DNA of 9,938 nt from Bacteroidales bacterium (GCA_017964755.1 JAGCRI010000171.1:1-9938), one strand, 5' to 3'; numbered from the stretch's first letter, positions 1 through 6,972 are shown. Notes: a model not told the origin generated them from the letters alone. Numbers and translations are program-made.

Positions 1-661
1 AAGTAGAGAAGAAATTGACATCTGACTGTAATGTATAATTGCCATATTTCACAACTAATGACTGCTTTGTCTTCAAATCTGTAATATCATTTGTCTTAAA
101 TGTATTATCCGGATTCAAAAACAACTCCTGCATGACAGTCAAATCATAATCCCTATGTTTCCTTTGCGGAGCAATGAGATGTACAGTTGTTTCATTTTCA
201 ACAAGTTGAAGTGAGTCTTCAAATCCTGCAAAATCTCTTGCATTAAAAACAGACTGTATCATATAAAAATCAACTGCTGAGCCGATTTTCTTTGAAAGCC
301 ACTCGTAACCACCTGAATAATATGTACTTTCCAATTTGTTGACAAAGACAAATGAATCAGGTTTTGCCACAGCGCGTGCAAGTTCAATTCCAAACAGATT
401 GATGTTCAGATAGATAATACTGTCAATACGGTTCACGAAATAAATCTGCACACTTTTCTGGTCGTATGAAGTCGTAACGGAAGCCCTCATCTGATAAGTT
501 ATCCAATCGTAAGGGACAAAAATAAGATCAAGCGAATCTGTAATAGCTACAACCGCCGAATCACTGTTTTGAAAAACAAAATCTTTTTTCTGTTCCTCCT
601 GCGCATTCAACAATGTTAAAGACAAGAAAAAACAGAAAAAAGATGCAATTTTCTTTACCAT
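1..661 (-). CDS. DUF4292-like secreted protein, 3' end cut by the window
   Basis: Reading leftward from the ATG at 661-659, 220 codons stay open to the window edge, so the C-terminus is missing. Residues 1-21 form a signal peptide: basic MVKK, a hydrophobic core, then LNA-QE, a plausible signal peptidase I site. The cysteine at residue 10 is not in a lipobox, so I do not call a lipoprotein. The core at about residues 53-140 (YQMRASVTTSYDQKSVQIYF, then FGIELARAVAKPDSF, then KLESTYYSGGYEWL) resembles the Bacteroidota DUF4292 family, whose members often look like LolA/LolB-type beta-barrel lipid carriers; that functional comparison is inference. The start lies 9 nt after the atpG stop with no terminator between, so the two genes are probably cotranscribed. 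The role is unknown, possibly in the cell envelope. Recognition is from sequence pattern only. Confidence 0.75.
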   Translation of the reverse strand, partial: MVKKIASFFCFFLSLTLLNAQEEQKKDFVFQNSDSAVVAITDSLDLIFVPYDWITYQMRASVTTSYDQKSVQIYFVNRIDSIIYLNINLFGIELARAVAKPDSFVFVNKLESTYYSGGYEWLSKKIGSAVDFYMIQSVFNARDFAGFEDSLQLVENETTVHLIAPQRKHRDYDLTVMQELFLNPDNTFKTNDITDLKTKQSLVVKYGNYTLQSDVNFFST

Positions 662-670
662 AATAATATA

Positions 671-1549
671 TTAGCCGTTCAATGCGTTAGCGCCGCTGAC
701 GATTTCAATCAATTCGTTGGTGATAGCGGATTGACGGGCATTATTATATTTCAGTTTCAGTTCCTTCAGGATTTCAATCGCGTTGTCGGTCGCCTTCTGC
801 ATGGCAGTCATACGTGCCCCGTGTTCAGACGCGATGGAATCAATCAAGGTCTTATAGAGTTGCAGTTTCAGAATCTTAGGAATCAGTTCCTCAAGGATTT
901 CGCGTTTTGACGGTTCGAAGATATAGTCGCGAGGCTGTGCATCCTGCATTTTGTCATTCAGGTTCCCTATAGGAAGGAATGGCTCAACGACAAGGCGTTG
1001 TGTCGCGGCATTAACGAACTGGTTATAAACAACTTCCACTTTGTCAATAGTCTTATTGACGAATCCGTCCATAAGATACTGCGCCATTGTCGCGATTTCT
1101 GTGAAAGCAGGAGTCTCAAGAAGTGCCTCATTATATTGGAGAACTTCAAAAGATTTGCTCAGCTGCTCCTTGCCTTTCTTGCCGAGGCAGATGAGTTTCA
1201 CATTGCCTTTTGCGGCCTGTTCCGAGTAGCTCTCTTCAATAACACGGTTAACCTCTTTCACGACATTGGTGTTGAAGCTGCCGCAGAGTCCGCGGTTGGA
1301 TGTGATAACCACCAGCACGACCTTTTCAGGCTTGCGAACCTCGAAGAGCGGCATCTCTTCAATATTTTCCGCCGCCTCCGCCAAATCCTTAAGAATCTCA
1401 TTCAGCTTGTTTGAGTATGGCTTCAGATTTATAATAGCCGTCTGAGCCCTGCGCAATTTCGCCGCCGACACCATCTTCATGGCGCCGGTGATCTTCTGCG
1501 TGGACTCTACTGAGGCTATCCTTATTCTGATTTCTTTTAAACTTCCCAT
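671..1549 (-). CDS. atpG: F1F0 ATP synthase gamma subunit
   Basis: This is the central rotor shaft of the F1 sector: it turns inside the alpha3beta3 ring and couples proton (or sodium) flow to ATP synthesis on the cytoplasmic face of the inner membrane. The 292-residue length matches the family (about 285-295). Both conserved ends of the coiled-coil shaft are present: the N-terminal helix at residues 1-36 with STQKITGAMKMVSAAKLRRA, and the C-terminal helix with RMTAMQKATDNA (246-257) and RQSAITNELIEIVSGANAL (272-290). The middle domain carries TSNRGLCGSFN (83-93). The gene starts 8 nt after the atpA stop, so the pair is cotranscribed. It is intact. The usual next gene, atpD, is absent here; a DUF4292-like gene follows, which fits Bacteroidota, where atpD-atpC are commonly elsewhere. 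Confidence 0.98.
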   Translation of the reverse strand: MGSLKEIRIRIASVESTQKITGAMKMVSAAKLRRAQTAIINLKPYSNKLNEILKDLAEAAENIEEMPLFEVRKPEKVVLVVITSNRGLCGSFNTNVVKEVNRVIEESYSEQAAKGNVKLICLGKKGKEQLSKSFEVLQYNEALLETPAFTEIATMAQYLMDGFVNKTIDKVEVVYNQFVNAATQRLVVEPFLPIGNLNDKMQDAQPRDYIFEPSKREILEELIPKILKLQLYKTLIDSIASEHGARMTAMQKATDNAIEILKELKLKYNNARQSAITNELIEIVSGANALNG

Positions 1550-1557
1550 AACAAAAA

Positions 1558-3147
1558 TTATTTTTCAAATTTCTTGGCTACCTCAATGCAGACATTCTTG
1601 AGGGTTTCCATAACGTTGTCGTCAATTTTGCCTGCGCGAAGCGTATCAAGCACATCCTGATGTCTTTCGTGAAGAACAGTGATATAGTCAGTTTCAAAAT
1701 CCTTAATGCGTGTTGTCGGCACTTTCTGAAGCAGTGCTTTAACACCGCAGAAGATGATGGCAATCTGCTCTTCAACCTTAAGCGGTGAATATTGAGGCTG
1801 TTTCAGGATTTCGACGTTGCGCGCACCCTTGTCGAGAACCGCCTTTGTTGTGGCATCGACATCGGAGCCGAATTTCGAGAACGACTCAAGTTCGCGGTAT
1901 TGCGCCTGGTCGAGTTTCAGTGTACCGGCGATTTTCTTCATTGATTTGATCTGAGCGTTACCACCGACACGTGAGACAGAGATACCGACGTTGATAGCCG
2001 GACGGATACCTGAATTGAAGAGAGATGTTTCAAGGAATATCTGTCCGTCTGTAATTGAAATAACGTTTGTCGGGATGTATGCTGAAACGTCACCGGCCTG
2101 AGTCTCAATGATTGGCAGAGCCGTGAGCGAGCCGCCGCCCTTGACGATAGGTTTCAGGGTTTCGGGCAGGTCGTTCATCTTAGCTGCGATTTCGTCAGAT
2201 TCGATAATCTTGGCGGCTCTTTCCAAAAGTCTTGAGTGCAAATAGAAGACATCGCCAGGATAAGCTTCACGTCCAGGTGGACGACGGAGCAGCAGAGAGA
2301 CTTCGCGGTAAGCTACAGCCTGTTTTGAAAGGTCATCATAAACGATGAGGGCAGGACGTCCCGTGTCGCGGAAATACTCGCCGATAGCGGCACCAGCAAA
2401 CGGAGCATAGAACTGCATAGCAGCCGCATCAGAAGCGGTAGCCGCCACAATTGTGGTATAAGCCATGGCGCCGCGTTCTGTCAGAGTCTTAACAATATTA
2501 GCGACTGTTGAACCTGTCTGGCCGACAGCAACATATATACAATATACAGGTTCCCCTTTTTCGTAAAATTCTTTCTGATTGATAATTGTGTCGATAGCGA
2601 TAGCTGTCTTACCTGTCTGGCGGTCGCCGATGATAAGTTCACGCTGGCCGCGGCCGATAGGAATCATAGCGTCAACGGCTTTAAGACCTGTCTGGAGCGG
2701 TTCTTTCACCGGCTGGCGGAAGATGACACCAGGAGCCTTGCGCTCAATCGGCATCTCATAGAGGTCGCCGGTGATGGGGCCCTTGCCGTCAATTGGCTCG
2801 CCCAACGTGTTAATGACACGTCCGAGAAGACCTTCACCTACAGGTATGGAAGCGATTCTTCCAGTACGCTTGCAAATATCACCTTCGTTCAATGTTTTGG
2901 AATCGCCGAGCAAAACGACACCGACATTATCTTCCTCAAGGTTCAAGACAATGCCCATGACATTCTCGCCCTGGCCTTCGAAAACGACAAGTTCTCCTGA
3001 CTGTGCATTGTAAAGTCCGTACACACGGGCAATACCGTCACCCACAACCAGAACCGTGCCGGTTTCATCTAAACTCGACTTGGAGTCGAAATTCTGTAAC
3101 TGCTGACGTAAAATCGCTGTTACTTCTGATGGTTTAATTTCTGCCAT
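1558..3147 (-). CDS. atpA: F1F0 ATP synthase alpha subunit
   Basis: This is the non-catalytic nucleotide-binding subunit of the F1 hexamer; alpha alternates with beta and supplies the arginine finger to the beta catalytic sites. At 529 residues it is full length, slightly longer than the E. coli protein (513). The N-terminal beta-barrel domain (about 25-95) includes VVGDGIARVYGL. The P-loop GDRQTGKT is at 174-181, the Walker B region LIVYDDLSKQA at 267-276, and the motif LLLRRPPGREAYPGDVFYLH at 285-304. The arginine finger is R393 in SVSRVGG. The C-terminal helical domain follows. The ATG at 3147 gives the normal MAEIKPSEV start. The gene is intact. The closest upstream gene is a small membrane protein after surE, not atpH as in the classical operon. 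Candidate regulatory signals lie at 3197-3231 and 3159-3172. Confidence 0.98.
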   Translation of the reverse strand: MAEIKPSEVTAILRQQLQNFDSKSSLDETGTVLVVGDGIARVYGLYNAQSGELVVFEGQGENVMGIVLNLEEDNVGVVLLGDSKTLNEGDICKRTGRIASIPVGEGLLGRVINTLGEPIDGKGPITGDLYEMPIERKAPGVIFRQPVKEPLQTGLKAVDAMIPIGRGQRELIIGDRQTGKTAIAIDTIINQKEFYEKGEPVYCIYVAVGQTGSTVANIVKTLTERGAMAYTTIVAATASDAAAMQFYAPFAGAAIGEYFRDTGRPALIVYDDLSKQAVAYREVSLLLRRPPGREAYPGDVFYLHSRLLERAAKIIESDEIAAKMNDLPETLKPIVKGGGSLTALPIIETQAGDVSAYIPTNVISITDGQIFLETSLFNSGIRPAINVGISVSRVGGNAQIKSMKKIAGTLKLDQAQYRELESFSKFGSDVDATTKAVLDKGARNVEILKQPQYSPLKVEEQIAIIFCGVKALLQKVPTTRIKDFETDYITVLHERHQDVLDTLRAGKIDDNVMETLKNVCIEVAKKFEK

Positions 3148-3158
3148 GTTTTATATTT

Positions 3159-3172
3159 TTAATGTACATTAA
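3159..3172. repeat. 14-bp perfect palindrome upstream of atpA
   Basis: TTAATGTACATTAA is perfectly self-complementary and fills half of the 29-nt gap between the membrane-protein stop and the atpA start. If transcription begins at the candidate promoter just upstream, this site would be in the atpA leader. A DNA-binding dimer site is possible, but the sequence is AT-rich and one such palindrome per 10 kb could occur by chance. Confidence 0.35.
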
Positions 3173-3176
3173 GTTT

Positions 3177-3476
3177 TTATAAAAATTCAAGTATTGCAAA
3201 TATAATTCCTATCACAAACGTAACTGCCAAAATGCCCCTGCCTGTAAGGTCATATTTAAGTTTGAGCAGATAATAACGAAGCAGGAACAGATTGGGGATG
3301 ACGCTGAGCAGTATCAGTTTCTGCGGTTCCACAACTGTGAGGACGCTATCCACAGGCTTGCCCATGAAATAAAAGATAGCCGCCAAAATGCCCCACAATA
3401 CGTAAAAAATCAGTGCGGGAACCGCTACACCCATTATTACGCCCAACCAGACTGAATCCCTACGCAGTTTTTCCAT
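3177..3476 (-). CDS. Small three-helix membrane protein of unknown function between surE and atpA
   Basis: I do not recognise this 99-residue protein. It begins with a basic stretch (MEKLRRDS) and has three hydrophobic segments at about residues 10-38, 52-72 and 80-99, ending almost at the last residue. Conserved-looking points are Pro20 in the first segment, IPN (60-62) and the charged loop KLKYDLTGRG (72-81). There are no cysteines or obvious catalytic residues. Its ATG is separated from the surE stop by a single base, which implies translational coupling, and atpA follows 29 nt later. A position just before atpA invites comparison with AtpI, the small assembly factor at the head of many atp operons, but I see no sequence reason to call it AtpI. 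The coding assignment is supported by tight spacing on both sides and clear membrane topology. Confidence 0.85.
   Translation of the reverse strand: MEKLRRDSVWLGVIMGVAVPALIFYVLWGILAAIFYFMGKPVDSVLTVVEPQKLILLSVIPNLFLLRYYLLKLKYDLTGRGILAVTFVIGIIFAILEFL
3197..3231 (-). promoter_or_regulatory. Candidate internal promoter for atpA-atpG
   Basis: On the minus strand, TATATTTG (3204-3197) matches the Bacteroidota -7 consensus TAnnTTTG. TTTG (3231-3228) lies 23 nt upstream, within the range reported for the -33 element in this phylum. Transcription would start near 3190, about 40 nt before the atpA ATG. It overlaps the end of the membrane-protein coding sequence, so chance occurrence is possible. A separate promoter would make sense because ATP synthase subunits are needed in much larger amounts than SurE. 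Confidence 0.4.
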
Positions 3477-3477
3477 G

Positions 3478-4254
3478 TTACAACTCTAAATTTTTAAGTT
3501 TACCAATATAATTATATGCTGTCAGGTCGCACTGCACGGGCTGGATTGTAACATAACCTTTTGCAAGCTCGCAAAGGCAGCTGCCCTCTTCATGTTGCCT
3601 GTCTTCCATTTTGCCACCGAGCCAGTAATATTTCTGCCCTGTAGGGTCAACGTTCTCAATCAGTTCGTCATTCCAAAAGCCTTTCGCCTGAAACACCACT
3701 TTAAAGCCTTTTATTTCTTCAATGGGAAGTTTGGGTATATTTACATTAAGAGTAATGTTCAGAGGATAATTCTCATAATGCAACACCTTTTCAATCAATA
3801 GTTTGGCATAATGTTTTGCAGAAGTGAAATCTGCATCATCTGCCAAATCGCAGTATGAAAATCCAATGGATTTGATATTATCCATACTTGCTTCGATAGC
3901 AGCGGCTACCGTACCTGAATATATCACGCTGACTGCTGCGTTTGCGCCATGGTTAATACCCGAAAGCACCATGTCTATTTTGCGGTCGCGGAGGACAACT
4001 ATTTTTGCCATTTTCACACAATCCACAGGTGTGCCATTAACAGCGTAATAGTCAACACCGTCAACCTTCCCGTGATATTTCACAGTCATTGGGGCGTTCA
4101 TCGTGACAGAATGGCTTGCTCCTGAATAATGTTTGTCGGGGGCGATAACCACAACCTCACCGAAATCACGCGCTGCTTCAGCAAGTTCGCGAATCCCCTT
4201 GGCTTGATAGCCATCATCATTAGTAATAAGTATCAATGGTCTCTCGTTAGTCAT
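3478..4254 (-). CDS. surE: 5'/3'-nucleotidase SurE (survival protein)
   Basis: SurE is a metal-dependent nucleoside monophosphate phosphatase of the cytoplasm, often also acting on 3'-nucleotides and short polyphosphate, and linked in E. coli to stationary-phase survival. The 258-residue length is typical. The metal site is complete: ITNDDG gives D13 and D14, HYSGASHSVT gives S44, and SGINHGAN gives N101. The phosphate-binding YSGTVAAA segment is at 112-119 and the conserved NGTPVDCV at 73-80. The ATG at 4254 gives the usual short lead before the first beta strand. It lies 21 nt after a DUF4468-like gene and 1 nt before the small membrane protein, so all are probably on one transcript. Pairing with ATP synthase genes suggests a nucleotide or energy theme, but this may be only positional. 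Confidence 0.97.
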   Translation of the reverse strand: MTNERPLILITNDDGYQAKGIRELAEAARDFGEVVVIAPDKHYSGASHSVTMNAPMTVKYHGKVDGVDYYAVNGTPVDCVKMAKIVVLRDRKIDMVLSGINHGANAAVSVIYSGTVAAAIEASMDNIKSIGFSYCDLADDADFTSAKHYAKLLIEKVLHYENYPLNITLNVNIPKLPIEEIKGFKVVFQAKGFWNDELIENVDPTGQKYYWLGGKMEDRQHEEGSCLCELAKGYVTIQPVQCDLTAYNYIGKLKNLEL

Positions 4255-4275
4255 AAATTCAGCTGTTTTTGCTTT

Positions 4276-4830
4276 CTACCACTCTTCCTCTTGTTCGATT
4301 TTCGGGTTCATCCCGTTTTTCATTGAGGCTATAATTTCTTTAACCTGTTCGTCAATCTGTTTCAAATATTCGAAATGAGCAGGCTCCCATTTCGGATTCT
4401 CTGTATCGAACCACACCTCAATAGGCGAAACGGCCGTGGCTTTTTCTGTAAAATCACTGATTACATATCTGTATCGCTTGTCGCGGCATTCGATTTTGCA
4501 CTTATAATAGACAATATTACGCATGTGCTTTGAACCGTCTTTCTGTGTGCCGTAAATCCGCACCGATGAGCGCAGCTCTATAATTCCGCTCTCCCTATCC
4601 TGAGACTTGATAACCTCATTTGTGTTTTTATAATAGGACTTCACCCAGTCCATAGCGCGGTCGAAAAGTTCCTGCGGAGTGCCTTCCTGCTGCACCACCT
4701 CCTTATAAGTAACTGTCTGTGTTTTCTCATCAATGGGAAGGTCTGGTTTCTCCAAGTTTTTGTTTTTCTGTGGAAATGCTGACAATAACGTCAAGACAAG
4801 TATGGCAAGCAGTGAAATTTTTCTCATCAT
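4276..4830 (-). CDS. DUF4468-like secreted protein
   Basis: From the ATG at 4830 this encodes 184 residues. A signal peptide is clear (MMRKISLLAILVLTLLSAF, then PQ), without a lipobox cysteine, so export to the periplasm is likely. The mature part has the pattern of the Bacteroidota DUF4468 family (TBP-like fold): GTPQELFDRAMDWVKSYYKN, then GIIELRSSVRI, then IVYYKCKIECRDKRYRYVISDF. The molecular role is unknown. The reading frame can be extended to a TTG at 4848, but that codon lies inside the -7 box TATCTTTG and is therefore probably not transcribed; the ATGATG at 4830-4825 gives a normal signal peptide. Even the second ATG (4827) is possible. This is the first gene of the leftward operon that runs through surE to atpG, with 21 nt to surE. 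Confidence 0.82.
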   Translation of the reverse strand: MMRKISLLAILVLTLLSAFPQKNKNLEKPDLPIDEKTQTVTYKEVVQQEGTPQELFDRAMDWVKSYYKNTNEVIKSQDRESGIIELRSSVRIYGTQKDGSKHMRNIVYYKCKIECRDKRYRYVISDFTEKATAVSPIEVWFDTENPKWEPAHFEYLKQIDEQVKEIIASMKNGMNPKIEQEEEW

Positions 4831-4845
4831 TATTAAATTTAACTG

Positions 4846-4853
4846 CAAAGATA
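4846..4853 (-). promoter_or_regulatory. Promoter -7 box of the DUF4468-surE-atpAG operon
   Basis: TATCTTTG on the minus strand is an exact match to TAnnTTTG. It predicts transcription starting near 4840, only about 10 nt before the ATG at 4830. No good TTG/TTTG -33 element sits at the expected distance. An identical box occurs 39 bp upstream (4892-4885). Confidence 0.6.
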
Positions 4854-4884
4854 CATTATTTTTTTAATAGTTCGACATTAAAAA

Positions 4885-4892
4885 CAAAGATA
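4885..4892 (-). promoter_or_regulatory. Second upstream TATCTTTG box
   Basis: This is a second exact copy of the -7 box in the same orientation as the one at 4846-4853. It could give an alternative start with a longer leader of roughly 50 nt. No convincing -33 partner is seen, so it is weaker than the proximal box. Confidence 0.35.
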
Positions 4893-4946
4893 GTATAAAA
4901 AAAGAAAAGTAACAGGGAAATATTAGCGGGTTTACAAAAAAAATCG

Positions 4947-4954
4947 TATTTTTG
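4947..4954 (+). promoter_or_regulatory. Promoter -7 box for ridA
   Basis: TATTTTTG matches TAnnTTTG and lies 24 nt before the ridA ATG, predicting a leader of about 20 nt. The surrounding sequence is very AT-rich and a clear -33 TTG is not visible. With the minus-strand boxes at 4846-4892 it makes this a divergent promoter region. Confidence 0.55.
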
Positions 4955-4978
4955 TACCCTTAAAAAAACTATATTTTT

Positions 4979-5353
4979 ATGAAAAAAGCAATACATACAG
5001 ACAATGCGCCGAAGGCCATCGGGCCTTACAGCCAGGCGATTCAGAACGGTGGAATGCTGTTCATTTCAGGTCAGATACCGGTAAATCCTGCCACAGGCCA
5101 GATTCCTGAAGGCATTGAAGCCCAAACAGAGCAGGTGATGAAGAACATAGAGGCGATACTCACGGAAGCCGGCTACACTTTTGCAGACGTGGTGAAAACC
5201 ACCTGCTTGTTGAGTGACATGGCCAATTTCAAGCCGATGAACGGGGTTTATGCAAAATATTTCCCTGAAAATCCGCCGGCGCGCGCAGCCTTCGCTGTCA
5301 AGGAACTGCCTATGGGCGTGATGGTTGAAATTGAAAGCATTGCTATAAAATAG
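4979..5353 (+). CDS. ridA: RidA-family 2-iminobutanoate/2-iminopropanoate deaminase
   Basis: RidA hydrolyses the reactive enamines/imines (2-aminoacrylate, 2-aminocrotonate) released by PLP-dependent serine/threonine dehydratases, giving 2-ketoacids and ammonia and protecting other PLP enzymes. The 124-residue length is typical of the YjgF/YER057c/UK114 fold. Visible active-site features are IGPYSQA with Y17, FISGQIP (28-34), the catalytic arginine R102 in NPPARAAFAV, and E119 in VEIESIAI. These are the residues that mark true RidA deaminases, so I favour the enzymatic subgroup over the Rid1-7 groups lacking the arginine. The ATG at 4979 gives MKKAIHTDNAPKAIGPYSQA, the normal N-terminus. An aldehyde dehydrogenase gene follows after 40 nt without a terminator, so the two may be cotranscribed, and glyA lies next along the strand. 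Confidence 0.95.
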   Translation: MKKAIHTDNAPKAIGPYSQAIQNGGMLFISGQIPVNPATGQIPEGIEAQTEQVMKNIEAILTEAGYTFADVVKTTCLLSDMANFKPMNGVYAKYFPENPPARAAFAVKELPMGVMVEIESIAIK

Positions 5354-5393
5354 ATTATAATTAAAACTTTTAACAATAATAACAATTTAAAAC

Positions 5394-6875
5394 ATGGAAA
5401 AATTTAAAAATTACATCAACGGAGAATGGGTACCGGCCATTTCTGGCAAAACATTTTTGAACTATAACCCAGCAAACTTGGAAGACGTCATCGGCGAATT
5501 CGCTCTTTCTGACAAGGAAGATGTCGATAAGGCTGTTGAGGTTGCGAAAGCCGCTTTTGAGAAATGGCGTTTGGTTCCGGCTCCAATCAGAGGTGAAATC
5601 ATGCGCAAGGTCGGCGACATATTCTCACGCCGCAAAAAGGAACTCGCCCGCATCATGACCCGCGAGATGGGCAAGCCAACTTTCGAGACTGAAGGTGATG
5701 TTCAGGAAGCCATCGACACTGCATACTACGCTGCTTCGGAAACCCGCCGCCTTTTCGGTGCCACAGTCCCAAGCGAAATGGAAAACAAGGTGAACCTCGC
5801 ATTCCGCGTGCCGGTCGGCGTTGTCGGAGTCATCACCGCTTGGAACTTCCCGATTGCAGTTCCATCATGGAAGATACTGCCCGCTATAGCAGCAGGTAAC
5901 AGCGTGATTTTCAAACCATCAAAGGATGCCCCACATTCAGGTGTCATCTTCGCTGAAATAATGGAAGAAGCTGGTATTCCGAAAGGCGTTTTCAACGTTC
6001 TTCTCGGCAAAGGTAGCATGGGCGACCATATCGTCAGCCACCCCGATGTACGCGTGATCGGCTTCACAGGCTCAACAGAAGTCGGCCGCCACATTGCAGA
6101 AGTCTGCGGCAGAACAAACAAGAAAGTCTCCCTTGAAATGGGCGGCAAGAACGGTCAGATCGTCATGGACGACGCAAACCTCGAGCTCGCAGTTGACGGC
6201 GCACTTTGGGGCGCATTCGGCACAACAGGACAACGCTGCACCGCAACCTCCAGAATCATCGCTCATAAAGACATTTATGACAAATTCATTGATATGCTTA
6301 AAGAACGCACCGAAAAACTGAAAATCGGTTCAGGTCTTGAAGCAGGTATTGACATGGGACCAGTCATCCACAGAGCTTCACAGGAAAACTGCGAAAGAAT
6401 CGTCAAAATCGCTCTTGAAGAAGGCGGCCGTCTCGTTACCGGAGGTCATAAACTCACAACCGGCGACTATGCAAAAGGCTGTTTCTTTGAACCGACAATC
6501 ATCGCTGACGTGAAGGTCAACGACACACTCTTCAATGAAGAAGTCTTCGGACCGGTATTGAGCATTACCAAGGCGGAATCATTCGAGCACGCACTCGAAC
6601 TCCTCAACCACTCTGAATATGGCTTGTCAGGCGCAATCTATACAAAAGACGTCAACCGCGCATGGACAGCGGCAAGAGAAATACAGACAGGACTCTGCTA
6701 CATCAACGCCCCGACAATCGGTGCGGAAGCAAACATGCCATTCGGCGGAACAAAAGGCACCGGCAACGGACAGAGAGAAGGCGGCTGGACAGCATTCGAC
6801 ATCTTCACAGAATGGAAGACAGTCTATTTCGACTATTCAGACAAATTGCAGCGTGCACAAATAGACAATCATTAA
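5394..6875 (+). CDS. NAD(P)-dependent aldehyde dehydrogenase, substrate unknown
   Basis: This oxidises an aldehyde to a carboxylate with NAD(P)+. The 493 residues cover the whole ALDH superfamily fold. Oxyanion-hole N151 is in AWNFP, and K174 (FKPS) lies in the cofactor pocket. The Rossmann motif GFTGSTEVG is at 223-231, the general base E248 in LEMGGKN, the nucleophile C282 in TTGQRCTAT, and EEVFGPV at 382-388. The C-terminal signature PFGGTKGTGNGQREGG (449-464) and the tail LQRAQID resemble subgroups acting on semialdehydes of lysine, arabinose or succinate metabolism. I cannot assign the substrate. The FKPS lysine alone does not settle NAD versus NADP. The start ATG at 5394 gives MEKFKNYINGEWV, normal for the family. 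It follows ridA by 40 nt and is ended by the hairpin at 6881-6921. All catalytic residues are present. Confidence 0.93.
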   Translation: MEKFKNYINGEWVPAISGKTFLNYNPANLEDVIGEFALSDKEDVDKAVEVAKAAFEKWRLVPAPIRGEIMRKVGDIFSRRKKELARIMTREMGKPTFETEGDVQEAIDTAYYAASETRRLFGATVPSEMENKVNLAFRVPVGVVGVITAWNFPIAVPSWKILPAIAAGNSVIFKPSKDAPHSGVIFAEIMEEAGIPKGVFNVLLGKGSMGDHIVSHPDVRVIGFTGSTEVGRHIAEVCGRTNKKVSLEMGGKNGQIVMDDANLELAVDGALWGAFGTTGQRCTATSRIIAHKDIYDKFIDMLKERTEKLKIGSGLEAGIDMGPVIHRASQENCERIVKIALEEGGRLVTGGHKLTTGDYAKGCFFEPTIIADVKVNDTLFNEEVFGPVLSITKAESFEHALELLNHSEYGLSGAIYTKDVNRAWTAAREIQTGLCYINAPTIGAEANMPFGGTKGTGNGQREGGWTAFDIFTEWKTVYFDYSDKLQRAQIDNH

Positions 6876-6880
6876 TTGTA

Positions 6881-6921
6881 AACATCTTAAGGGGGCGATA
6901 AAATCGCCCCCTTAAGATGTT
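6881..6921 (+). terminator. Long perfect hairpin after the aldehyde dehydrogenase gene
   Basis: A 19-bp perfect inverted repeat (6881-6899 with 6903-6921) has a GGGGGCG/CGCCCCC core and a 3-nt AAA loop, and starts 5 nt after the stop codon. The fold is very stable and would act as a transcript 3' end or RNA stabiliser. No T-tract follows, unlike a standard intrinsic terminator, so it may instead be a dispersed palindromic repeat. Its symmetry lets it act in either direction. Confidence 0.6.
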
Positions 6922-6954
6922 AGGAGTTAGGAATTAGGAGATAGGAGTTAGAAT
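6920..6954 (+). repeat. Heptamer tandem repeat (TTAGGAG type) before glyA
   Basis: Five consecutive 7-nt units can be read: TTAGGAG, TTAGGAA, TTAGGAG, ATAGGAG and a decayed TTAGAAT. The first unit shares its TT with the end of the hairpin. The repeat lies between the hairpin and the glyA start (6973). It resembles short intergenic heptamer arrays that vary in copy number between strains in some bacteria. It is not coding; an effect on glyA expression is possible but not shown. Confidence 0.75.
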
Positions 6955-6972
6955 TTTTATAAATAATTTGAG

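Noticed and set aside
998..1414. 138-codon open frame antisense to atpG
   Set aside because: It lies wholly inside the well-conserved atpG coding sequence, has no promoter or family-like pattern, and is explained by codon use of the real gene.
4831..4848. TTG start extending the DUF4468-like protein by six residues
   Set aside because: The TTG is part of the -7 box TATCTTTG and would precede the transcript start; ATGATG at 4830-4825 gives a standard signal peptide.
5726..6148. 140-codon open frame antisense to the aldehyde dehydrogenase
   Set aside because: Entirely within conserved ALDH motifs; no signal of its own.
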